Source of the DNA: Treponema sp. | GTDB taxonomy: Bacteria; Spirochaetota; Spirochaetia; Treponematales; Treponemataceae | DNA length: 30,323 bases | Direction: 5' to 3' | Assembly: GCA_016293915.1 (NCBI GenBank) | Contig: JAEDCY010000032.1 | Span: forward strand, 1 to 30,323 | Part shown: positions 1 through 7,937 of the stretch, in pieces | Layout: each line of letters begins with the position of its first letter | How positions within the stretch are numbered: position 1 is the first letter of the stretch | The notes under the pieces: generated by a model | Seen by the model: only the letters and a program-made list of their open reading frames with translations | Databases searched by the model: none | What the model was told of the DNA's origin: nothing | Position numbers and translations under genes: made by a program

Positions 1-3000
1 TGATTAAAGAATGGTACTCTTGGAGTGAACGAACACCTCCTTCTCCTCCCATACCATTCTTAACAGCTTCAATTCCCTTAACTGCTGCAACAGCCCCAGC
101 AAGTGTTGTGATGTAGCTTACCTTGTACTTCAAACAAACTTTGCGGATTGTCTTCCTGTCCTCAGCGTAGTTGCGTTTTGCTTTTGGTGTGTTGATTACA
201 AGACAAACTTCCTTGTTCATAATCAAATCTACAACATCAGGACGGCCGCCACCAATTTTGTTTACAACTTCGCATTTAATTCCGTTTGCGTTGTAGAAGT
301 CGGCAGTTCCCTGAGTGCCCACAAGAGTAAATCCCAAATCTTTGAGAGTTTTTCCAATCATCAAAACCTGATCTTTCTGGCTTTCCTTGTTGCTCAAAGA
401 AATTAAAACTTTTTTGTTTTCCCAGGCAGCAGGTGCATGAGGCAACTCACTTCCAGCAGCTTCCTGTGATTTATAGAATGCCAGCGGGAAAGTTTCAGCA
501 AGTCCCAAAACTTCACCAGTCGAACGCATTTCTGGACCAAGAATTGGATCAACTCCAGGGAATCGGCTCCATGGAAGAACTGCTTCTTTTGCTCCGTAGT
601 AAGGAATTACTTTATCTTTAAGCCCAAGACTTTCAATTGTTTCACCAAGCATCAATCTTGTAGCAAGGCGGGCCATCTGAGTATCACAAACCTTTGATAC
701 AAGTGGAACAGTACGAGATGCACGTGGGTTAGCTTCGATTACGTAAACTTTTCCGTTTTCGATTGCATACTGCATGTTCATCAAACCTGTAACTTTAAGG
801 GCCTGAGCAATTTTTGTTGTGTACTCTTTAATTGTTTTAAGGTTGTCTTCTGAGATAGAAACTGGTGGAATAACACAAGCTGAGTCACCTGAGTGAATAC
901 CTGCAAGTTCTACATGTTCCATTACAGACGGAATATAAACATTTTTACCGTCAGCCAGAGCGTCAGACTCACATTCAATAGCGTTTTTAAGGAAGCGGTC
1001 AATCAAAAGCGGGCGGTCAGGTGTAACGCCAACAGCCTTTTCAACATATTCCTTCAAAGTTGCTTCGTCGTAGATTACTTCCATTCCGCGTCCACCCAAA
1101 ACGAAGCTTGGACGAATCATGATAGGGTAACCAATCTTATCAGCGCAAGCCTTAGCCTCGTTGAAGTCAATTGCCATTCCGCTTTCCGGCATTGGGATTT
1201 CAAGTTTTTCCATCATATGGCGGAAGAGGTCGCGGTCTTCGGCGATGTCGATAGAGTCAATTGAAGTACCCAAGATGTTTACGCCGTTTTCCTGAAGTTC
1301 GCGGGCAATGTTAAGTGGAGTCTGTCCACCAAACTGTACGATAACTCCGAATGGCTTTTCCTTTTCGTAAATCTGAAGAACATCTTCTGTAGTAACAGGT
1401 TCAAAGTAAAGCTTGTCAGAAGTATCATAGTCGGTAGAAACAGTCTCAGGGTTACAGTTTACGATGATTGTTTCGTAGCCGAGTTCTTTGAGCTGCATAG
1501 CCGCATGACAGCAGCAGTAGTCAAACTCAATACCCTGACCAATTCTGTTAGGACCACCGCCCAAAATCATAATCTTCTTCTTGTTGTCTGTTGCAACAGA
1601 AGTGTCCTTTTCGGCATTGTAGGTTGAGTAGTAGTAGCAGGCATTTTCAACACCGCTTACAGGAACGCGGAGCCATGCTTCTTTAATACCAAGCTCGTTG
1701 CGGCGCTTGCGGATATCTTTTTCAGCAACCTTGAGGATTTTTGAAAGATATTTATCGCTAAAACCATCTTTTTTAGCCTGAATCAAAAGTTCATCAGATG
1801 GAACAGAACCAATGTTTTTGAGCATTTCTTCTTCCAGTTCCACAAGCTCCTTCATCTGCTGCAAGAAATAATCTTTTACATGAGTAATTTCAGAAAGCTT
1901 TTCAAGAGAAACACCCTTACGAATTGCTTCATAAAGCTGGAAGTAGCGCTCGCTAGACTGAACCTTGAGCATTTCACACAATTCATCAACTGATTTTTTA
2001 TTAAAGTCTTTAGCAAAACCAAGACCGCTGCGGCCGTTTTCCAAACCACGAATAGCCTTCTGGAAAGTTTCCTTAAAGTTTTTACCGATGGCCATAACTT
2101 CACCAACGGCCTTCATAGAAGTTCCAAGTTCGTCTTTTGTACCGCGGAACTTTTCAAAAGCCCAGCGAGCAAATTTAAGAACAACGTAATCTCCATCAGG
2201 AGCGCCGCCCAAAGTATATTTTTCAAGAGTTCCATCACGCCAGTAAGGAATCTCGTCCAAAGTCAAACCGCTGGCGAGTTTTGCAGAAATCAGCGCAATA
2301 GGGAAACCTGTAGCCTTACTTGCAAGTGCCGACGATCTCGAAGTTCTTGGGTTAATCTCAATAATAACAACACGGCCAGTCTTAGGATTGTGAGCAAACT
2401 GAACGTTAGTACCACCGATTACACCAATGTTCTCAACAATCTTAAATGCCATTTCCTGAAGGCGTTTTTCCAGGTCCTTATCAATAGTCATAAATGGAGC
2501 GGCACAGAAAGAGTCACCAGTGTGAACACCAACCGCATCAATATTTTCGATAGTACAGATTGCAACCATCTGATTCTTTGAGTCGCGAACAACTTCAACT
2601 TCAAGCTCTTCCCAACCAAGAATAGATTCCTCAATCAAACACTGGTGAGTCATAGAAAGGTCAAGACCGTTACTAACGATCGTTCGTAATTCTTCAACAT
2701 TGTAGCAGAAGCCACCGCCCTGACCGCCCATAGTATAAGCAGGACGAACAACCAGAGGGAAGCCGATTTCTTCAGCAATCTTTTCAGCACCTTCAACAGT
2801 GTGACAGATTCCCGAGCGAGGAGTGTCGATACCAAGCGACTTCATAGTCTCCTTGAAAATCTCACGGTCCTCACCGCGCTCAATAGCATCCAGGTTTACA
2901 CCAATTACTTTTACACCGTATTTATCAAGAACGCCGGCCTTGTTCAATTCCATAGCCATGTTCAAGCCAGTCTGACCACCAAGGTTAGGCAAAAGTGCAT

Positions 3001-3247
3001 CAGGACGTTCCTTTTCAATAATCTGAGAAAGACGCTCAACGTTCAGCGGCTCAATGTAAGTAGCGTCCGCCATAACCGGGTCAGTCATAATAGTAGCCGG
3101 GTTAGAGTTTACCAGCACAATCTTGTAGCCAAGTTCGCGCAAAGCCTTACAAGCCTGAGTTCCCGAATAGTCGAACTCGCAAGCCTGACCAATAACAATC
3201 GGGCCCGAACCAATAATCAAAACCTTTTTGATGTCTGTTCTCTTCAT
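1..3247 (-). CDS. carB: Carbamoyl-phosphate synthase large subunit (3' end cut by window edge)
   Basis: CarB makes carbamoyl phosphate from bicarbonate, ATP and glutamine-derived ammonia for pyrimidine and arginine synthesis, working with the CarA glutaminase. The minus frame is open from the ATG at 3247 to the window edge, about 1082 codons; E. coli CarB is 1073 residues, so only a few codons are missing. The N-terminus reads MKRTDIKKVLIIGSGPIVIG, the classic ATP-grasp start, followed by QACEFDYSGTQACKAL and NSNPATIMTDP. The end shows the MGS-like allosteric domain (NGMGGEGGVRSLQEYHS). Two ATP-grasp halves are expected. An AGGAG lies about 12 bases upstream of the ATG. carA is not adjacent, so carB seems transcribed alone; pyrF lies far away at 22.5 kb. 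Identification is secure. Confidence 0.97.
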   Translation of the reverse strand, partial: MKRTDIKKVLIIGSGPIVIGQACEFDYSGTQACKALRELGYKIVLVNSNPATIMTDPVMADATYIEPLNVERLSQIIEKERPDALLPNLGGQTGLNMAMELNKAGVLDKYGVKVIGVNLDAIERGEDREIFKETMKSLGIDTPRSGICHTVEGAEKIAEEIGFPLVVRPAYTMGGQGGGFCYNVEELRTIVSNGLDLSMTHQCLIEESILGWEELEVEVVRDSKNQMVAICTIENIDAVGVHTGDSFCAAPFMTIDKDLEKRLQEMAFKIVENIGVIGGTNVQFAHNPKTGRVVIIEINPRTSRSSALASKATGFPIALISAKLASGLTLDEIPYWRDGTLEKYTLGGAPDGDYVVLKFARWAFEKFRGTKDELGTSMKAVGEVMAIGKNFKETFQKAIRGLENGRSGLGFAKDFNKKSVDELCEMLKVQSSERYFQLYEAIRKGVSLEKLSEITHVKDYFLQQMKELVELEEEMLKNIGSVPSDELLIQAKKDGFSDKYLSKILKVAEKDIRKRRNELGIKEAWLRVPVSGVENACYYYSTYNAEKDTSVATDNKKKIMILGGGPNRIGQGIEFDYCCCHAAMQLKELGYETIIVNCNPETVSTDYDTSDKLYFEPVTTEDVLQIYEKEKPFGVIVQFGGQTPLNIARELQENGVNILGTSIDSIDIAEDRDLFRHMMEKLEIPMPESGMAIDFNEAKACADKIGYPIMIRPSFVLGGRGMEVIYDEATLKEYVEKAVGVTPDRPLLIDRFLKNAIECESDALADGKNVYIPSVMEHVELAGIHSGDSACVIPPVSISEDNLKTIKEYTTKIAQALKVTGLMNMQYAIENGKVYVIEANPRASRTVPLVSKVCDTQMARLATRLMLGETIESLGLKDKVIPYYGAKEAVLPWSRFPGVDPILGPEMRSTGEVLGLAETFPLAFYKSQEAAGSELPHAPAAWENKKVLISLSNKESQKDQVLMIGKTLKDLGFTLVGTQGTADFYNANGIKCEVVNKIGGGRPDVVDLIMNKEVCLVINTPKAKRNYAEDRKTIRKVCLKYKVSYITTLAGAVAAVKGIEAVKNGMGGEGGVRSLQEYHSLI

Positions 3248-3280
3248 AATATATATAACTCCTATAAAAACCAATTTCAT

Positions 3281-3380
3281 AAAGGAGGGGGAAGTCTCCC
3301 CCTGCGCCCGAGCCTCCTCACTTCGTTGCGGTGTCTCGGGCTACCCTCTCTGCGGGGGACACCCCCGCAACGCCCCTGCC
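3281..3380. repeat. GC-rich multi-hairpin element upstream of carB
   Basis: This stretch is far richer in GC than its surroundings and is built from back-to-back palindromes. GGGGGA pairs with TCCCCC at 3287-3302, GCCCGAG pairs with CTCGGGC around 3306-3341, and TGCGGGGG pairs with CCCCCGCA at 3351-3369. It runs straight into the GTCAT...ATCT repeats at 3384-3461. Small ORFs across it on both strands look spurious. It resembles an interspersed repeat more than a gene; copy number elsewhere cannot be judged here. Confidence 0.5.
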
Positions 3381-3383
3381 TGT

Positions 3384-3461
3384 ATGTCATTATCGGGCTT
3401 GACCCGATAATCTGCACTGGACAGTGAAGTACAGATTCCCGCGTCAAGCGCGGGAATGACA
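3384..3461. repeat. Pair of inverted GTCAT...ATCT palindromic repeats (REP-like)
   Basis: Two hairpin units face each other. The first has arms TTATCGGG/CCCGATAA around CTTGA (3390-3410). The second has arms ATTCCCGCG/CGCGGGAAT around TCAAG (3435-3457). Both carry the same flanks, GTCAT at one end and ATCT at the other, so the whole block is also an outer inverted repeat. The second unit resembles the dRS3-type ATTCCC...GGGAAT repeats known from other bacteria. Related units occur at 9249-9306 and 10412-10437. Confidence 0.65.
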
Positions 3462-3469
3462 CTTGAATA

Positions 3470-3502
3470 AAAAAAAAGCGAGTTCCTAAAAAAGAAACTC
3501 GC
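3470..3502 (-). terminator. Rho-independent terminator, minus strand
   Basis: On the minus strand GCGAGTT (3502-3496) pairs with AACTCGC (3484-3478) and is followed at once by a run of eight or nine T. It sits upstream of carB in the same direction, with no minus-strand protein gene before it. It therefore either ends a small RNA or acts as an attenuator in a long carB leader. Confidence 0.65.
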
Positions 3503-3634
3503 CTATGAAATTCAAATAAAAATAGTATAAACTGTGTTTTTCATCTTGAGAATTATCATGTCAAAACACGCTTCAGTTTTCATACTGAAATCACATACTA
3601 TCAAAAAACCGCAAGTTGTTCTAGTAGTTTCACA
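3503..3634 (-). ncRNA. Candidate small RNA or leader RNA between two terminators
   Basis: The segment lies between two minus-strand terminators and has no ORF. It can fold as a three-way junction. An outer stem joins ATAGTAT (3522-3528) to ATACTAT (3595-3601). Inside are GTGTTTT (3534-3540) with AAAACAC (3563-3569), and TTCAGT (3572-3577) with ACTGAA (3584-3589). No known RNA family is recognised and no good minus-strand promoter is seen, so this is a structural suggestion only. Confidence 0.28.
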
Positions 3635-3669
3635 AAAAAAGCCTGCAGAGGTGGGATTCTGCAAGCCAT
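3634..3669 (-). terminator. Rho-independent terminator, minus strand (upstream copy)
   Basis: On the minus strand GCTTGCAGA pairs with TCTGCAGGC (one G-U pair) around an 8-base loop and is followed by seven T (3640-3634). It is a strong intrinsic terminator, but no minus-strand coding gene is seen between it and the OhrR gene, so what it terminates is unexplained. Confidence 0.65.
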
Positions 3670-3790
3670 AAAAAAAAGACCGTCCTTACCAACGAGAAAC
3701 TTTGTAAAGTTCCATTTGATTTTTCAAAAGCAAAAACCGCCTTTCTGTTTCTTAAGATATGTATAAAGAGTATCCTCATTCTTTATGTTC

Positions 3791-3822
3791 TTGAAATTGT
3801 CAAGTAAATTGTATACAATTTA
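3791..3822 (+). promoter_or_regulatory. ohrR promoter with overlapping OhrR-type operator
   Basis: A -35 box TTGAAA (3791-3796) and a -10 box TACAAT (3814-3819) are 17 bases apart. A perfect 18-base palindrome, TAAATTGTATACAATTTA (3805-3822), covers the -10 box. It closely resembles the TACAATT/AATTGTA half sites bound by B. subtilis OhrR, so autorepression is likely. The -10 box ends 6 bases before the ATG at 3826, so the mRNA is probably leaderless. Confidence 0.75.
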
Positions 3823-3825
3823 ATT

Positions 3826-4287
3826 ATGAAAGATATGAATGAAAATCAGACTTTTAATCCTCTTGCATTGGACAATCAGATTTGTTTTGCGCTTTATGTT
3901 TGTTCAAAGGAAATAATCAGAAAGTATACTCCTTTGCTTGAGCCTCTTGGGCTTACTTACACATCATATATAACATTGCTTTCGCTTTGGGAAAAAGATA
4001 ACGTTACGGTAAAAGAACTTGGAAGCCGTCTCTTTCTTGATTCCGGCACCCTTACTCCTCTTCTTAAGAAAATGGAAGGGCAGGGGCTTATAACCCGTAC
4101 TCGTGGCGGTAAAGATGAGCGAACAGTTTTTATTCAGCTCACAAAAGATGGAAAAACAATGAAAAAGAAATGTGCAGATATTCCTCAGCAGATGATGTGT
4201 CAGAATATACTTGATATGAAAAAAGCTGAACCACTTTTGCAGACTCTGCATCAGATTATGTATAATATGGCGAATGCTCCAGTATAA
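3826..4287 (+). CDS. ohrR: OhrR-type MarR-family organic peroxide sensor/repressor
   Basis: A 153-residue winged-helix repressor that senses organic hydroperoxides by cysteine oxidation. The line LDNQICFALY and the segment LFLDSGTLTPLLKKMEGQGLITR match B. subtilis OhrR closely. The reactive cysteine is C20; the two tyrosines that hydrogen-bond it in B. subtilis (14 and 25 residues later) are kept as Y34 and Y45. C125 lies 105 residues after C20, the same separation as the C22/C127 pair of Xanthomonas OhrR, which suggests a 2-Cys mechanism; C116 is also present. DER at 97-99 belongs to the wing. The start is ATG 3826, though ATG 3835 is possible. No ohr peroxidase gene lies next to it; the downstream gene is a broken GGDEF protein, so the target must be itself or elsewhere. 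Confidence 0.9.
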   Translation: MKDMNENQTFNPLALDNQICFALYVCSKEIIRKYTPLLEPLGLTYTSYITLLSLWEKDNVTVKELGSRLFLDSGTLTPLLKKMEGQGLITRTRGGKDERTVFIQLTKDGKTMKKKCADIPQQMMCQNILDMKKAEPLLQTLHQIMYNMANAPV

Positions 4288-4378
4288 CAGAGTTCTGGCG
4301 GTATAAGTCTTATAAATTTGTAAAAAACTGTTTTCTCATGTTAAAACTATAGCACTTTCTTTTGCATGAGGAAATTTA

Positions 4379-5478
4379 ATGGATTTTCAGAAATTTGTAG
4401 ATGGTTTTCATCCAATGACTTGCGTTATGTCAGTGGAAAATCTTGGCAATGGTAAATGGGGTAAAATCCGAATAGTTGCAGGAAACAAAGCTTACATTGA
4501 TTCTATTGAAAATATGTCGGATATGCCGAAAGCTTTCTAAAAAAAATTCATTCCAAATTCAGAGTATCAGAATTATTTTCCGCAGGATCCTAATTTTGAG
4601 TTTTTTTTGCTATAGCAGTGCTGTTTTAAAAAAGCCCCAGCATTCTTATGTTCATCCCGATCATTTTGATTTCTGGTTTAATCTTTTTCTCTCCCAATAG
4701 ATTTTGAAGATGGAAATTTCTGCTACTGTACTTATACTCAGGAACTTACTCGTGAGGCAGATTCCGAGAAAATGTCAAATGTTTCGCATGATATAGCTGC
4801 TGAAGTTTTGAATACCTGCATAAAGCTCCGGGGAACTGCAGATTTCAAAACTACAATGAATGAAGTAATTAAAGACATCAGAAATATTTGTGGTGCTGCA
4901 TACTGTGCAATTTTAAATATAGATGGACTTGCAGCCAAATGTTCTTTGCTTTGCGAAGATGTTTCTCCAGATTTTGTTGATTATGATCCGGGATGGTTTA
5001 CAGAAGATTTTTATGAAATCGCTAAAACCTGGAACGATGTTATTGGTGGAAGTAATTGTATAATCCTTAAAGATGAGGACGATTTGGAGATTATAAAATC
5101 TAAGAGCGAAGAATGGTTTAAGTCTCTGAAAAAAGATCATGTAAAAAGTCTTGTTCTGTTTCCACTAAAAGCCGGCTATGAACTTTTAGGATATATCTGG
5201 GCAACAAATTTTGATACTTCAAAAAACAGGAGATTTATCGTGCTGGTGGCGATGAGTTTATGGTATTGCTGCGAGACACAACTCTTGAATATCTGCAAGA
5301 GAAAGCTCGTCAGGTTAAAGAGCTGGCTTCACAAACAGATACTGTAAGCTTTGCTGTAGGTGTTTGCCTGGAAGAAAACAGTCAGAGAATTTACGATGCA
5401 ATGAAAACAGCGGATGCAAATATGTATGAGGATAAGAAAGCCTTTTATGATGAACATCCGGAAAGGAAAAGAAGATAA
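4379..5478 (+). pseudogene. Degraded PAS-like/GAF/GGDEF diguanylate cyclase gene
   Basis: A recognisable signalling protein is broken at several points. The start (ATG 4379, RBS GAGG) encodes MDFQKFVDGFHPMTCVMSVE, a sensory N-terminus, which hits an in-frame TAA at 4538. The same frame then continues as KKFIPNSEYQNYFPQDPNFE. A shift in a run of eight T near 4610 moves to another frame (YVHPDHFDFWFN), and a further shift near 4695 returns to the first. A GAF-like domain follows (about 4772-5220). Near 5225 the frame changes again and jumps straight to EIYRAGGDEFMVLLRD. About the first half of the GGDEF domain, including the usual metal-binding Asp region, is therefore deleted, although the GGDEF signature itself survives. 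The tail ends ANMYEDKKAFYDEHPERKRR. Not expected to make c-di-GMP. Confidence 0.85.
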
Positions 5479-5481
5479 GGT

Positions 5482-6765
5482 CTAATCTTTCAATGCATCA
5501 AATTTTTCTTTCATAGTCGGATTATTGCGGGTAAGCTTTTTGATTGTAAGATCTTCAAGCTTATTGTTTGCAAGCCGCAGATTGTTATCAGACTTTTCAA
5601 AAAGATCTTTAATTTTCTGAAGTGTCTTAATAGCCTTATCAATTTCGTCAATTGCAGAAGAATGCTGACGCATTGCAAGATCCACGTTGTTTAAAAATTT
5701 ATCCTTGAACAGATTAAGATCACTTTCAAAATTTGTAATATCAATATTCTGATTTTTGATTTGAGCAATTTCTCTTTTATACTCAAGGCTGTTAAGAGCA
5801 GCGTTTCTTAAAATTGTAATTAACTGAATAAAAAACTGAGGACGAATTACATACATCTTCGGATATTTGTAGGAAACATCAACTATTCCGGTGTTGTAAT
5901 AATCATTGTCCTCTTCGAGCATTGAAACAAGAACAGCATATTCGCAGTTCTTTTCGTTACGGTCTTTGTCGAGCTCTTTAAAGAAATCTTCGTTTTTATG
6001 TTTTGTTGCAGTTTCATCTGCCTGATTTTTCATTTCAAACATAATCGAAATAAATTCAATTTTATCGTCACCTTCGCCACTGAAGTCACGGAAAATAAAG
6101 TCGCCCTTACTGCCAGATGTTTTTGAAACTTCATTGTCTTTTTCAAAGTAGGCGTTTTGAAAACCAATGGCGCGGTTTTTATTGAATTCTGAAAGGCAGT
6201 ATTGTTCGAGGTCTTCGCCAATCTGCTTTGTAGATTCTTTTGCTTTGAAATCTTTATAGAAGGCAATGGTTTCATCTTTTGCTTTGAGTTGAATATCGTA
6301 CTGCTGCTTGAGGTTTGTTTCTCGAAGCTGTGATTCACTTTTTTCAAGTTTAAGCTTATTCTGAAGGTCTGCAATAAGGCTGTCTTTTTCCTGGAGTGCA
6401 GTTTTAATTTCCAGTTCAGTTTTTGATTTATTTGCATCGATTGTACTTTTCAACTGGGTAATCTGCTGTTCTTTTTCAGAAAGTGCAATTTTAAGTTCGG
6501 CTGCAGATTTGTCTTTCATATTATTGAGTTCATTGTTTTGTGCTGCCAGTTGATTTTTTAGTTTGTTGATTTCGTCTTCTTTTTGAGAATTTGCTTTTGA
6601 AACTGCCAGTTCAACGGCCATCTTTTTTTCAGAATCCATTGCAGATTTTTGACGCTGGAGCTCGTCATTAAATTCGCGATTTCTAATCTGTTTTACAATT
6701 TCAGCGTATCCTGCTTCATCAATCTGAAAAACCTCACCACATTTTGGACATTTGATTTCCTGCAT
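5482..6765 (-). CDS. DUF2130 (COG4487) coiled-coil protein
   Basis: About 427 residues from ATG 6765, chosen because AGAGG lies about 10 bases upstream and the protein then starts MQEIKCPKCGEVFQI; a longer frame to 6825 would run through the promoter. Residues 1-15 hold a single CxxC. About 25-185 is a long Lys/Glu/Gln-rich coiled coil. The DUF2130 core follows: GEDLEQYCLSEFNK, GSKGDFIFRDF, FEMKNQADET, YAVLVSMLEEDNDYYNTGI and YVIRPQFFIQLITILRN. The KGDFIFRD and FEMKNQ segments resemble the acidic/lysine pattern of restriction-like folds, but no activity has been established for the family as far as I know. A second helical region ends the protein. It diverges from the FMN_bind gene across a shared symmetrical promoter. 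Confidence 0.85.
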   Translation of the reverse strand: MQEIKCPKCGEVFQIDEAGYAEIVKQIRNREFNDELQRQKSAMDSEKKMAVELAVSKANSQKEDEINKLKNQLAAQNNELNNMKDKSAAELKIALSEKEQQITQLKSTIDANKSKTELEIKTALQEKDSLIADLQNKLKLEKSESQLRETNLKQQYDIQLKAKDETIAFYKDFKAKESTKQIGEDLEQYCLSEFNKNRAIGFQNAYFEKDNEVSKTSGSKGDFIFRDFSGEGDDKIEFISIMFEMKNQADETATKHKNEDFFKELDKDRNEKNCEYAVLVSMLEEDNDYYNTGIVDVSYKYPKMYVIRPQFFIQLITILRNAALNSLEYKREIAQIKNQNIDITNFESDLNLFKDKFLNNVDLAMRQHSSAIDEIDKAIKTLQKIKDLFEKSDNNLRLANNKLEDLTIKKLTRNNPTMKEKFDALKD

Positions 6766-6787
6766 ACTATTAAGACCTCTGAGGTTT

Positions 6788-6848
6788 ATTATAACATAAA
6801 AATTAAAAAATTGTGGGATCCGCAAATTTTTAATTTTTATGTTATAAT
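6788..6848. promoter_or_regulatory. Symmetrical divergent promoter in a 22-base inverted repeat
   Basis: Perfect 22-base arms at 6788-6809 and 6827-6848 flank a 17-base centre containing GGATCC. The outer end of each arm is TGTTATAAT, an extended -10 box, so one promoter fires leftward (DUF2130) and one rightward (FMN_bind gene). No good -35 boxes are present. On the right the -10 box ends 7 bases before ATG 6856, so that transcript should be leaderless; the left one has a 20-base leader with a ribosome site. Confidence 0.75.
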
Positions 6849-6855
6849 TAGTAAA

Positions 6856-7263
6856 ATGAAAAATAATAGAAATATAGATGGATTATCAAAGGCCCTGATG
6901 ACGGTGGCCTTAATATGCCTTATGGCTGGCGGATACCTGATTGCTCGCAGGAAAATGCGTTTTAGAGAAGCTGCTTCACTGCCATTTTATAAGATTGAAC
7001 TCAGTCAGATAAATGATGGAACTTATGAGGGGAAAACTTATACAAGCTTTCTTCATTTGCAGCTGAATGTTACGGTAGAAGACCACAAGCTAAAGTCGAT
7101 AGATGTCCTGGAAAACGAAGGTATTGATGCAGAAACTGCGCGCCCGATAATTCAGAAGATGATAGAACAGAATGCTGTTGTAGTCCCGGCTGTAAAAGGC
7201 GCAGAACTCGGAAGCCTTGTTTACATCAGTTGTGTAAGTAGTGCGCTTAATGGGGCAGAATAG
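6856..7263 (+). CDS. FMN_bind-like membrane-anchored protein
   Basis: 135 residues. Residues 12-31 form one hydrophobic anchor (LMTVALICLMAGGYLIA), followed by a domain shaped like FMN_bind (PF04205): DGTYEGKTYTSFLHLQLNVT, then VEDHKLKSIDVLENEGI, then VPAVKGAELGSLVYISCVSSAL. In FMN_bind proteins the last segment usually carries the flavin-attachment signature SGAT/S; here it reads KGAE, so covalent FMN binding by an ApbE transferase is doubtful. The start is the ATG 7 bases after the -10 box; longer frames would start inside DUF2130. The stop and the GTG of queH overlap by one base (TAGTG), so the two are translationally coupled. The role is unknown; an extracytoplasmic redox or structural function is inferred. 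Confidence 0.65.
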   Translation: MKNNRNIDGLSKALMTVALICLMAGGYLIARRKMRFREAASLPFYKIELSQINDGTYEGKTYTSFLHLQLNVTVEDHKLKSIDVLENEGIDAETARPIIQKMIEQNAVVVPAVKGAELGSLVYISCVSSALNGAE

Positions 7264-7937
7264 TGAATTATCAGAAAGAACTCGATGAATTGCTAACTAA
7301 CGTTAGTTCGTTAAATAATTCAGTAAAACCGACTCTTCTTTTGCACGCTTGTTGCGGTCCCTGTTCATCTTATGTTCTTGAATATCTTTATCAATTTTTT
7401 GATATTACAGTTTATTATTATAATCCAAATATTTATCCGCCGGCAGAATATGAACGCCGCCTTTCCGAGCTAAAAAAACTGTACGAAGTTTTTCCGCCTG
7501 CTACGGAGGGCAAAGTAGAGCTTGTGGAAACGGGTTATGAGCCGGAAGAATTTTTTAAGGCTGTCAGAACGCGTGAAGAACCAGAACTCGCCCAGGAAGC
7601 CGAAAAAGGAGAACGCTGTCGCCGCTGCTATGAGTTTCGTTTACGGAGGGCTTTTGAATATGCCTTGGCTCATAAGTATGATTTTTTTTGTACGACACTT
7701 TCTATAAGTCCTTTTAAAGATGCAGAAAAGTTAAACGTAATAGGTGAAGAACTGGAACGTAAAACAAAAGAAAAGTCATCAGAAAAAGTTCCACACTGGC
7801 TCCCGTCAGATTTTAAAAAGAAGGGCGGCTTTAAGCGAAGTCTTGAAATAAGCGCAGAATACGGAATGTACCGACAGGATTATTGTGGCTGTATTTATTC
7901 CAAAAATAATAAGAATTCTGCTATAATAAAAGAATGA
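7263..7937 (+). CDS. queH: Epoxyqueuosine reductase QueH
   Basis: 224 residues. QueH (formerly DUF208) reduces epoxyqueuosine to queuosine in tRNA, the last step of queuosine synthesis, and replaces the unrelated QueG. The signature HACCGPC is at residues 28-34, CRRCYEFRL follows in the middle and YRQDYCGCIYS near the C-terminus; these cysteines hold the metal cluster in the family. TTLSISPFKD is also typical. The start is GTG 7263, which overlaps the previous stop by one base; the stop TGA overlaps the ATG of argA (ATGA at 7934-7937). The three genes form a tightly coupled operon despite unrelated jobs. Confidence 0.93.
   Translation: MNYQKELDELLTNVSSLNNSVKPTLLLHACCGPCSSYVLEYLYQFFDITVYYYNPNIYPPAEYERRLSELKKLYEVFPPATEGKVELVETGYEPEEFFKAVRTREEPELAQEAEKGERCRRCYEFRLRRAFEYALAHKYDFFCTTLSISPFKDAEKLNVIGEELERKTKEKSSEKVPHWLPSDFKKKGGFKRSLEISAEYGMYRQDYCGCIYSKNNKNSAIIKE

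Noticed and set aside
3277..3462. Small ORFs on both strands across the GC-rich block upstream of carB
   Set aside because: They translate palindromic repeats, lack ribosome sites and overlap each other; repeat sequence explains them.
3503..3634. Purine or other known riboswitch in the three-way-junction segment
   Set aside because: The loop sequences do not match the purine riboswitch consensus or any other class I can recall, so it is kept only as an unnamed candidate.
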